Assembly (NCBI GenBank): GCA_021773655.1
Contig: JAJFJX010000082.1
Location: forward strand, 1 to 8,638
Direction of reading: 5' to 3'
DNA length: 8,638 nucleotides
Origin: Panacagrimonas sp.
Lineage (GTDB): Bacteria; Pseudomonadota; Gammaproteobacteria; Nevskiales; Nevskiaceae
The notes beneath the pieces were generated by a model. The model ran no database searches. It worked only from the letters and a program-made list of their open reading frames with translations, and was not told the DNA's origin. Shown here piece after piece: positions 1-5,830 of this stretch (the stretch's first letter is position 1; each line of letters opens with the position of its first letter). A program made the position numbers and the translations under genes.

Positions 1-8
1 AACGATCC

Positions 9-15
9 GGGGAGG
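9..15 (+). promoter_or_regulatory. Ribosome binding site of the aldehyde dehydrogenase gene
   Basis: A GGGGAGG run, containing the Shine-Dalgarno core GGAGG at 11-15, lies 9 bases before the ATG at 25. This is one of the clearest ribosome binding sites in the window and supports the start chosen for the aldehyde dehydrogenase. The promoter is not visible and must lie left of the window or in its first few bases. Confidence 0.8.
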
Positions 16-24
16 CAAAGTGTC

Positions 25-1485
25 ATGAGTACTGCCGTGTCCTGCCTGCCGTCCGCCGCGGACGCCGGTCATGCGGCAGAGGCCGCGGAGGCCGAGATCC
101 GCAGGGTGTTCGAACGCCAGCGCGATTCCGCCAACCGCCTGCGTACCTCCACCTGCGCCGAACGCCTGGTCAAGATCGCCCGTCTGCGGGATGCGGTGCT
201 TGCGCACCGCCAGGCGATCCGCGACGCCGCCTACCAGGATTTCCGCAAACCGCCGGCAGAGGTCGACCTGACCGAGGTGCTGCCGATCGTGATGGAGGCC
301 AACGACGCCCGCCGCCATCTCAAGAAGTGGATGAAACCCAGGGGCGTCTGGCCGACACAGATGATGTTCGGCACCAAGGGCTACGTACAGTACGAACCCA
401 AGGGCCGCACCCTGATCATCTCGCCGTGGAACTACCCGGTGAACCTGTCCTTCGGCCCGCTGGTGTCAGCCATCGCGGCCGGCAATACCGCAATCCTCAA
501 GCCGTCCGAGATGACGCCGCACCTGTCGGCGCTGATGGTCAAGATCGTGCGGGAGGTGTTCTCCGACGACGAAGTGGCGATCTTCGAGGGCGAGTCCGAG
601 GTCTCCACCCTGCTGCTGTCGCTGCCCTTCGATCACATCTTCTTCACCGGTTCGCCGGCCATCGGCAAGGTGGTGATGGCTGCGGCGGCCAGGCATCTGG
701 CCAGCGTCACCCTGGAACTGGGCGGCAAGAGCCCGACCATCGTCGACGAGTCCGCCGACCTCAGGCTGGCCGCCCAGACCATTGCCTGGGGCAAGTTCAC
801 CAACAACGGCCAGACCTGCATCGCGCCCGACCACGTCTACGTGCATGCCGTGGTCAAGGACGAATTCGTGCGCCTGGTCCGGCAGTACATCGCCGGGGCC
901 TACGGCGAGGGGCAAGCCGCGCAGCGCTCGCCGGCGCTGGCGAGGATGGTCAATGCACGACACACGCGGCGCATCAATGCGCTGCTGCAGGACGCCAAGA
1001 CCAGGGGCGCCAGGGTGCTGGCCGGCGATGCGGTGGATGAACAGGACAGCTTCATTGCGCCGACCCTGCTCACCGACATACCGCGCGACGCGAAGATCAT
1101 GGAAGAGGAGATCTTCGGGCCGCTGCTGCCGATCATCCCCTTCACCGACCTCGACGAGGTGATCACCCAGATCAACGCCTCGCCAAAGCCCCTGGCGCTA
1201 TACATCTGGAGCCGCACCGAATCCAGCATCCAGGCGGTGATGAAGCGCACCAGCTCCGGCGGTGCCTGCATCAATCACGCGGTGGTGCAGTTCCTGCACG
1301 GCAAGCTGCCGTTCGGTGGCGTGAACAACTCGGGCATCGGCAGCGCGCACGGCGAGTTCGGCTTCAAGGCCTTTTCGCACGAACGCGCGGTGGTGCGCAC
1401 CCGTTTCCTGCTGGCCCGCCTGTTCTTCCTGCCCCACAAGCGCTGGACGCAGAAGATCATCGATCTGATGATGAAGCTGGCGTGA
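25..1485 (+). CDS. NAD(P)-dependent aldehyde dehydrogenase, ALDH3 / coniferyl-aldehyde dehydrogenase-like
   Basis: This 486-residue protein should oxidise an aldehyde to a carboxylic acid with NAD(P)+. The Rossmann cofactor fold carries PWNYP (Asn136, which stabilises the substrate oxyanion), ILKPSE with Lys159, and FTGS at 207-210. The catalytic part has ELGGK (general base Glu231) and GQTCIAPD with nucleophile Cys265. EEIFGP at 361-366 binds cofactor. PFGGVNNSG near 429 and the GFKAFSHERAV ending after it are typical of the class 3 group, which includes fatty-aldehyde and coniferyl-aldehyde dehydrogenases. All key residues are present, so the enzyme is probably active. The first 25 residues are alanine-rich and outside the core. 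The C-terminus (about 458-486) is basic and hydrophobic, which could favour membrane contact but is not a clear transmembrane helix. The substrate cannot be read from sequence; a fatty or aromatic aldehyde is plausible. The gene stands alone, 562 bases before the next one. The start is fixed by a strong GGAGG. Confidence 0.96.
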   Translation: MSTAVSCLPSAADAGHAAEAAEAEIRRVFERQRDSANRLRTSTCAERLVKIARLRDAVLAHRQAIRDAAYQDFRKPPAEVDLTEVLPIVMEANDARRHLKKWMKPRGVWPTQMMFGTKGYVQYEPKGRTLIISPWNYPVNLSFGPLVSAIAAGNTAILKPSEMTPHLSALMVKIVREVFSDDEVAIFEGESEVSTLLLSLPFDHIFFTGSPAIGKVVMAAAARHLASVTLELGGKSPTIVDESADLRLAAQTIAWGKFTNNGQTCIAPDHVYVHAVVKDEFVRLVRQYIAGAYGEGQAAQRSPALARMVNARHTRRINALLQDAKTRGARVLAGDAVDEQDSFIAPTLLTDIPRDAKIMEEEIFGPLLPIIPFTDLDEVITQINASPKPLALYIWSRTESSIQAVMKRTSSGGACINHAVVQFLHGKLPFGGVNNSGIGSAHGEFGFKAFSHERAVVRTRFLLARLFFLPHKRWTQKIIDLMMKLA

Positions 1486-1548
1486 TTCCTGGTGCGTGAG
1501 GGTGAAGGCAGCTTGAAGAAGACGCAGCACCTGCTTGCTGTTCCACCG

Positions 1549-1580
1549 CCGGACGCCAGGGCCCGAAATCCGGCGCCCGG
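1549..1580 (+). terminator. Possible stem-loop after the aldehyde dehydrogenase gene
   Basis: CCGGACGCC at 1549-1557 can pair with GGCGCCCGG at 1572-1580, giving eight pairs and one mismatch around a 14-base loop. It begins 64 bases after the stop codon. Only TCTTG follows, not a T-run, so this is not a textbook intrinsic terminator. It may protect the 3' end of the transcript, or be chance in GC-rich DNA. Confidence 0.25.
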
Positions 1581-1978
1581 TCTTGCGCAGCGGCACGCTC
1601 GAAGAGTGCGCTGCGGATTCCGCAGTCCGGGCCTGCAGCGGAAGATCGGTGTGCGTATCAGGGAGTTGATCGCCACGACTCCGGCGCCGGCAATGATCGG
1701 AGTGGATTGCGGCGCGGTGGAACCGTTGAATGGGGCAGGAACATCGGTCGAACTCGTGTCGCGCCCCGCGGTCCGAAGCACGCCACACCACGGCCACGTA
1801 TTCCGCTACTCATGTTCCGCCACGCATGGTGCAGGTCGTTCGCGAGGACGCCGCGAGTGGCCGTCGTCATGGTGCCCCTCGGTCGCGATCTCCCCGGCCA
1901 CGGCCGAGCCGGGCCCGGTCCGTTTGATCGCACCGAAAACGGCTGTGTTATCTTGCCTTTTCAGCTTTTTCACCCGCT

Positions 1979-2008
1979 TTGACATCGCGGCCCCATCAGG
2001 CCGCTGAT
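1979..2008 (+). promoter_or_regulatory. Candidate sigma-70-type promoter of ctpA
   Basis: A perfect TTGACA -35 hexamer lies at 1979-1984, just after a T-rich stretch in otherwise GC-rich DNA. The best -10 at normal spacing is weak: GCTGAT at 2003-2008, 18 bases away. Transcription would begin some 30 bases before the ATG at 2048. An alternative a little upstream pairs TTGATC at 1924-1929 with TTATCT at 1948-1953, which is also poor. The region is a likely promoter location, but the exact elements are uncertain. Confidence 0.33.
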
Positions 2009-2032
2009 CTGGGCGGCTTGTCCTGCGGCACC

Positions 2033-2036
2033 GGAG
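2033..2036 (+). promoter_or_regulatory. Ribosome binding site deciding the ctpA start
   Basis: GGAG at 2033-2036 lies 11 bases before the ATG at 2048. It supports that start over the in-frame TTG at 1979, which would put 23 residues before the signal sequence and coincides with a -35-like TTGACA. Confidence 0.5.
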
Positions 2037-2047
2037 CTACTCGCGTC

Positions 2048-3382
2048 ATGTCCCATCGTTTCGGCACTTCTCTGGCACTCGCTGCCGGTATCCTCATCGG
2101 CGTCGGCATCACCCTGGCCGATGGCGTGTTCGCCAACAAGGATGCGACCGAGGGCGAAGCGCTGCCGCTCAAGGATCTGCAGGTGTTCGTGGAGATCCTC
2201 AACCGCATCAAGAGCGACTATGTCGAGCCGATCAACGACAAGGATCTGCTGGAACATGCGGTGCGCGGCATGCTCACCGGCCTGGACCCGCACTCAGCCT
2301 ACCTGAATGCCGACGAGTTCAAGGAGATGAACATCTCCACCTCCGGCAAGTTCGGTGGCCTGGGCATCGAGGTGCAGATGCAGAACGGCTTCGTGCGCGT
2401 GGTGTCGCCGATCGACGACACCCCCGCGGCACGCGCCGGCATCCAGCCGGGCGATCTGATCATCCGCATCGACGACACCCCGACCAAGGGCCTGAGCCTG
2501 GGCGAGGCGGTCAAGAAGATGCGCGGCGAAGCCGGCAGCAAGATCGAACTGACCGTGGTGCGCGAGGGCCAGAATGCCCCGCTGACGGTGTCGATGGAAC
2601 GCGCCATCATCAATGTCGCCAGCGTGCGTGCGCGCATGCTGGAGCCCGGCATGGCCTACGTGCGCATTTCCAGTTTCACCACCGAAACAGGCGCCACGCT
2701 GGAAAAGGAAATCAAGAAACTGCGCAAGGAGTCGGACGGCAAGATCAAGGGCCTGGTGCTGGACCTGCGCAACAACCCCGGCGGCGTACTCGACGCAGCG
2801 GTCAAGGTCAGCGATGCCTTCATGGACGCCGGCGCCATCGTCAGCATCAAGGGCCGCGACGAGAACTCTCGCCGCGAGTTCAGCGCCACCCCCGGTGACG
2901 AAATGGCCGGACGGCCGATCGTGGTGATGATCAACGCCGGCAGCGCTTCGGCTTCGGAGATCGTGGCCGGCGCGCTGCAGGATCACAAGCGCGCCGTGGT
3001 GCTGGGCGAGAAGAGCTTCGGCAAGGGCTCGGTGCAGACCATCATGCCGCTACAGACCGAGTCCGCGATCAAGCTCACCACCGCGCGCTACTACACGCCG
3101 CTGGGTCGCTCGATCCAGGGCGCCGGCATCGTGCCCGACATCGCCGTGCGACCGCTCAAGGTGTCCAAGGAAGACAACGGCGACGTGTTCGAGCCGATCA
3201 GCGAGTCGGCACTGAGCGGCAGCCTGGTCAACGAGAACGGCCCGGCCGACAAAGATGCGGAAGCCGCGCGCAAGAAGCTGCTGGAGGAGGAAACCAAGCT
3301 GGCGGAGTCGGACTACACCCTCTACCAGGCGCTGAACCTGCTCAAGGGACTGAGCATCGTCAGCGTGGCCCCGGGCGGCTGA
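2048..3382 (+). CDS. ctpA: S41 carboxy-terminal processing protease (CtpA/Prc type), exported
   Basis: A 444-residue serine protease of the tail-specific family, which trims or degrades envelope proteins from their C-termini in the periplasm. The N-terminus is a signal sequence: basic MSHR, a hydrophobic stretch to about residue 24, then GVFA, with likely cleavage near residue 29. It could instead remain as an uncleaved anchor. A PDZ domain at about 104-185 begins with GLGIEV, includes GIQPGDLI and binds the substrate tail. The protease core has LRNNPGG at 240-246 and the Ser-Lys dyad: Ser301 in GSASASE, Lys326 in FGKGSVQ and Gln330. The 25- and 4-residue spacings match the family pattern. 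The tail after about 375 is charged and Ala/Glu/Lys-rich. The length fits the short CtpA class rather than E. coli Prc (about 680 residues). The gene is monocistronic and convergent with ubiB. Typical partners of such proteases are lipoprotein adaptors and peptidoglycan hydrolases; none is encoded here, so the substrate is unknown. Confidence 0.95.
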   Translation: MSHRFGTSLALAAGILIGVGITLADGVFANKDATEGEALPLKDLQVFVEILNRIKSDYVEPINDKDLLEHAVRGMLTGLDPHSAYLNADEFKEMNISTSGKFGGLGIEVQMQNGFVRVVSPIDDTPAARAGIQPGDLIIRIDDTPTKGLSLGEAVKKMRGEAGSKIELTVVREGQNAPLTVSMERAIINVASVRARMLEPGMAYVRISSFTTETGATLEKEIKKLRKESDGKIKGLVLDLRNNPGGVLDAAVKVSDAFMDAGAIVSIKGRDENSRREFSATPGDEMAGRPIVVMINAGSASASEIVAGALQDHKRAVVLGEKSFGKGSVQTIMPLQTESAIKLTTARYYTPLGRSIQGAGIVPDIAVRPLKVSKEDNGDVFEPISESALSGSLVNENGPADKDAEAARKKLLEEETKLAESDYTLYQALNLLKGLSIVSVAPGG

Positions 3383-3395
3383 CACCCGCGCCGGG
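3370..3395 (+). terminator. GC-rich stem-loop over the ctpA stop codon, possible terminator between convergent genes
   Basis: Bases 3370-3378 pair with 3386-3395 in nine G-C pairs with one bulged base (G3390). The 7-base loop CTGACAC contains the TGA stop of ctpA at 3380-3382. The + strand continues with two more CCGGG units and then GATTCTTC, only mildly T-rich. It sits where two converging transcripts end and could terminate ctpA, or both strands. Without a real T-tract, a Rho-dependent or purely stabilising role is equally possible. Confidence 0.4.
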
Positions 3396-3405
3396 CCGGG
3401 CCGGG
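3391..3405. repeat. Three tandem CCGGG units between ctpA and ubiB
   Basis: CCGGG is repeated three times without a gap inside the 30-base gap between the converging stop codons. The first unit is also the right arm of the ctpA stop-codon stem-loop. The repeat is short and may be chance in GC-rich DNA, but the repeated unit lets the hairpin re-pair in alternative registers. Confidence 0.6.
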
Positions 3406-3412
3406 CGATTCT

Positions 3413-5041
3413 TCAATCCGCTTCGTCGTCGGCCCGTTCGCGCAGGCCACGCCAGGCCAGCCATGCACCCGACAGGCCCAGCAGCCAGCTCGGCCATGGC
3501 AGGTCAAGCCAGCGCGTGATGCCGGGGACCGCCACCACGGCCAGGACCGCAGCACCGAGCAGGCAGGCCGAGCCGAGCGTCACCCGCATCTGGCGTCGAC
3601 CGTTGCGCCGCATCTCGATCTTGAGAGGCTGCAGCGACATGTCGCCCAGACCCAGACCTTCGCCACGTTCGAGCCGCTTGAGTGCCTGCGCCGCGAGTTC
3701 GGGCAGCATCTCGGCAATCAAGGGACCTTCGCGGCGCACGCGCGCCATCATCGCTCCCGGCCCCAGTCGATCACGCATCCAGTCTTCCATGATCGGTTTG
3801 GCGGTCTTCCACAGGTCCAGCTCGGGGTAGAGCTGCCGGCCCAGACCTTCGACCTGCAGCAGGGTCTTCTGCAACAGCACCAGTTGCGGTTGCACGGTGT
3901 ACTTGAATTGCCGCGCGATCTGGAACAGCCGCAGCAGGAAGAAACCGAAGGAGATGTCCTTGATCGGCTTGCCGAAGATCGGCTCGCAGACCGTGCGGAT
4001 GGCCGACTCGAAAGCCTCGACCCGGGTCCCCGCCGGAATCCATTTGCTTTCCACGTGAAGCTCGGCGACGCGGCGGTAATCGCGGTTGAAGAAGGCGAGG
4101 AAATTCTCCGCCAGGTAGCGCTGGTCGTGGAGCGTCAGGGTGCCGACGATGCCGAAATCGACAGCCAGGTATCCGGGCACAGCCGGATTCGAGGCGTCCA
4201 CGAAGATGTTGCCGGGGTGCATGTCGGCGTGAAAGAAGTTGTCGCGGAACACCTGCTTGAAGAAGATCTCCACGCCGCGCTCTGCCAGCACCTGGAAGCT
4301 CACGCCCAGTTCGCGCAACCGGTCCATCTCGCGAATGGAGATGCCGTACAGGCGCTCCATCACCAGCACATTGGCGCGCGTGTAGTCGAAGAACACCAGC
4401 GGGTGGTAGATCAGCGGGCTGCTCAGCCAGTTGCGCCGCAGCAGCGCGCAGTTGGCACCTTCACGCATCAGGTCGAGCTCGTCGATCAGGGTGGTGGCGT
4501 ATTCCTCGACCACCGCACGCGGACGGATGCGATGCCCTTCCGGGTGCAGGGTCTCGGCCAGCCACGCCAGCGCGCGCAGGACCTCGATGTCCTTGCGGAT
4601 CGACACCTCCGCGCCGGGCCGCAGCACCTTGACCACCACTGCGAATCCGGGATCGTTGTCAGCCTGCGGCTTGAGGCGCGCGGTGTGCACCTGCGCCACC
4701 GAGGCCGAGGCCAGCGGTGTTTCGTCGAATTCGTCGAACAGCGCACCAATGTCCTTGCCCAGGGCGTCTTCGACGATCCGTCGGGCCTGTGCGCCGTCGA
4801 ACGGCGGCACCTGGTCCTGCAGCTTGGACAGCTCCAGCGCCAGTTCCGGCGGCAGGATGTCCGGTCGCGTCGACAGGGCCTGGCCGAACTTGATGAACAC
4901 CGGCCCGAGCTCTTCCAGAGCCAGGCGCAGGCGCACCGCCGCTGGCTGGGTGCCGCGCGGCTTGCCGTCGAGAAACTCGCGCAGCCCGTAGCGCGAGACC
5001 ACGCGCCCGATATGCCAGAGCCTGGCGCTGCGGCCGAACAT
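3413..5041 (-). CDS. ubiB: UbiB, ADCK-family atypical kinase/ATPase for ubiquinone biosynthesis
   Basis: A 542-residue inner-membrane protein required for ubiquinone (coenzyme Q) biosynthesis. The family has a protein-kinase-like fold with ATPase activity and is thought to help move or expose lipid intermediates to the Ubi enzymes. The family signature KxGQ is Lys51-Phe-Gly-Gln54, in place of a normal kinase N-lobe. The alanine-rich loop ASASVAQ (111-117) replaces the glycine-rich loop. Lys138 in VVKVLRPG is the nucleotide-binding lysine. HADMHPGN at 271-278 supplies the catalytic-loop Asp273 and Asn278, and DFG is at 295-297. Two hydrophobic segments at the C-terminus, about 488-507 and 515-531, fit the two membrane helices of bacterial UbiB. 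The start at 5041 gives a length and N-terminus like E. coli UbiB (546 residues). The frame stays open to an ATG at 5182, adding 47 residues that do not look like the family. No clear Shine-Dalgarno precedes 5041. It is the last gene of the minus-strand run. Confidence 0.96.
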   Translation of the reverse strand: MFGRSARLWHIGRVVSRYGLREFLDGKPRGTQPAAVRLRLALEELGPVFIKFGQALSTRPDILPPELALELSKLQDQVPPFDGAQARRIVEDALGKDIGALFDEFDETPLASASVAQVHTARLKPQADNDPGFAVVVKVLRPGAEVSIRKDIEVLRALAWLAETLHPEGHRIRPRAVVEEYATTLIDELDLMREGANCALLRRNWLSSPLIYHPLVFFDYTRANVLVMERLYGISIREMDRLRELGVSFQVLAERGVEIFFKQVFRDNFFHADMHPGNIFVDASNPAVPGYLAVDFGIVGTLTLHDQRYLAENFLAFFNRDYRRVAELHVESKWIPAGTRVEAFESAIRTVCEPIFGKPIKDISFGFFLLRLFQIARQFKYTVQPQLVLLQKTLLQVEGLGRQLYPELDLWKTAKPIMEDWMRDRLGPGAMMARVRREGPLIAEMLPELAAQALKRLERGEGLGLGDMSLQPLKIEMRRNGRRQMRVTLGSACLLGAAVLAVVAVPGITRWLDLPWPSWLLGLSGAWLAWRGLRERADDEAD

Positions 5042-5209
5042 TAGTTTGGAGCTTCGCAAACGGAAGGCCTCATGCGCGAGCGGATTTTCGTGTCTGGCTA
5101 GGCGCGACGACGCGCAATGGTAGACCCAGGAGTCTGGGACGAGGCGGCACAACGCAGCCAGGCGTGAAAAGACGCCGTGCATACGTTTGATCGAGTGCGA
5201 CGCACCGCA
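5042..5209 (-). promoter_or_regulatory. 168-base ubiJ-ubiB spacer with four short hairpins; possible structured leader of ubiB
   Basis: This is the only sizeable gap in a run of genes that otherwise overlap or lie within 15 bases. Read on the minus strand it has four perfect short hairpins: 6-base arms AGTGCG/CGCACT at 5211-5206 and 5199-5194, which take in most of the ubiJ stop; 5-base arms GGCGT/ACGCC at 5176-5172 and 5165-5161, loop CTTTTC; CCCAG/CTGGG at 5138-5134 and 5129-5125, loop ACTC; and GCGCG/CGCGC at 5115-5111 and 5106-5102, loop TCGT. None is followed by a T-run. No clear promoter hexamers are visible. The ubiB frame is open through part of it, from 5182. It could be an untranslated leader, an mRNA processing site, or the coding part of a longer UbiB. 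Confidence 0.4.
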
Positions 5210-5830
5210 CTAGGACTTGTCGCCGGCGCTACCTTCGAGCCGGCGCAACCGTGCATCCAGGCGGTCGAGTGCATCGCGGCAGTGATCGACCTCGTCCATC
5301 CACGCCGCGACATCGCGGCCACGCGCCAGGTCACGGGTTTCCTCACGCAGATATTCGGCGCTGTGGTCGGCCATGCGCTGCGAGGTGTCGCGGCCCCAGC
5401 CCAACATTCGGCGCAGACTGCCCACCGCGCGATGGGCGGCAGCACCGCCGAGCAGTGGCGCCAGCCATTCCTCGGGGTCGAAACCCACGCGAACCAGCAT
5501 CGCGCGAAAGCGATCCAGCAGTTCGGGGTCGCCCTCGATCTCGAGTCCTGCCGGCAGACCCTCTCTGCCGCCGGCCAGCTGACGCAGCGCGGCGAGCAGC
5601 GCGGTGGGGCTGCCGCCGACCCGCACCTCCGGCGGTGCGGGCGGCTGTGGCGTAATGCGCACGCCGGCTGGCATGAATTCCAGGGTCATCGCCAGTGACG
5701 CGGCCGGCAGCATGAACTCGATGCAGCGGCCATCGAGTTCGGCGCATTCGTCGAGCACCGCGGCTTCGAGCCGCAGATAGCGATTGAGCGCGATCTCCGC
5801 TGCAGCGCACAACAACGCCGGTGTACTCAT
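5210..5830 (-). CDS. ubiJ: UbiJ, SCP2-domain accessory protein of ubiquinone biosynthesis
   Basis: A 206-residue soluble protein, close to the E. coli UbiJ length (201). UbiJ works with UbiK in the Ubi complex, where its SCP2 (sterol carrier protein 2-like) domain binds the hydrophobic ubiquinone intermediates and helps present them to the modifying enzymes. The N-terminal part (about 10-115) fits the SCP2 fold: a helix with ALNRYL, strands around CIEFMLP and SLAMTLEFM, then GSPTALLAAL and the late GLEIEGDPELLDRF typical of this family. Residues 125-170 are helical and charged, and 178-200 form a short heptad-like coiled coil (DEVDHCRDALDRLDARLRRL) that could bind UbiK. Assignment rests on this layout plus the ubiE-ubiJ-ubiB order, since the family is poorly conserved in sequence. 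The ATG overlaps the ubiE stop in an ATGA (minus-strand reading of 5830-5827), implying translational coupling. Confidence 0.9.
   Translation of the reverse strand: MSTPALLCAAAEIALNRYLRLEAAVLDECAELDGRCIEFMLPAASLAMTLEFMPAGVRITPQPPAPPEVRVGGSPTALLAALRQLAGGREGLPAGLEIEGDPELLDRFRAMLVRVGFDPEEWLAPLLGGAAAHRAVGSLRRMLGWGRDTSQRMADHSAEYLREETRDLARGRDVAAWMDEVDHCRDALDRLDARLRRLEGSAGDKS

Larger units (their letters stand above)
1486..2047. other. Long intergenic spacer between the aldehyde dehydrogenase and ctpA; no convincing gene
   Basis: This stretch of 562 bases has open frames on both strands, but their translations are arginine-, proline- and serine-rich, lack any recognisable motif and overlap one another, so I read them as noise in GC-rich DNA. 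It holds several inverted repeats: a 9-base imperfect pair at 1549-1557 and 1572-1580; a 15-base palindrome at 1611-1625; a 6-base pair at 1678-1683 and 1698-1703 with a 14-base loop; and a 6-base pair at 1893-1898 and 1908-1913. None is followed by a T-tract. The last part, about 1944-1981, is clearly richer in T than its surroundings and probably holds the ctpA promoter. I saw no tRNA, rRNA, transposase remnant or terminal repeats. A small RNA or degraded gene cannot be excluded. Confidence 0.6.

Noticed and set aside
1198..1797. Minus-strand open frame of 199 codons overlapping the 3' end of the aldehyde dehydrogenase
   Set aside because: About half lies antisense to a well-supported gene, and the protein has low-complexity, His/Arg-rich composition typical of antisense frames in GC-rich DNA.
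1825..1875. Direct repeat CATGGTGC (1825-1832 and 1868-1875) as an attachment site or regulatory repeat
   Set aside because: Eight bases is short enough to be chance, and nothing mobile lies between or beside the copies.
1893..1913. CCCGGC/GCCGGG stem-loop as a terminator
   Set aside because: Only six base pairs around a 9-base loop, no T-run after it, and far from any gene end.
1492..2007. Plus-strand open frame of 171 codons in the ALDH-ctpA spacer
   Set aside because: The translation is Arg/Pro/Ser-rich without domain-like blocks, has no ribosome binding site and runs into the promoter and leader region of ctpA. It competes with equally long frames on the other strand.
1979..2047. Upstream TTG start for ctpA adding 23 residues
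   Set aside because: It would place a polar segment before the signal sequence, lacks a ribosome binding site and coincides with a TTGACA -35-like hexamer. The ATG at 2048 has GGAG upstream and starts directly with a signal peptide.
2294..2986. Minus-strand open frame of 230 codons inside ctpA
   Set aside because: It is antisense to the PDZ and protease core of ctpA. The His/Asp/Ala-rich product has no family resemblance.
3884..5044. Plus-strand open frame of 386 codons opposite ubiB
   Set aside because: It is fully antisense to ubiB, whose motifs are all intact. The translation is rich in His, Gln, Arg and Val with no recognisable fold, as expected from the complement of GC-biased codons.
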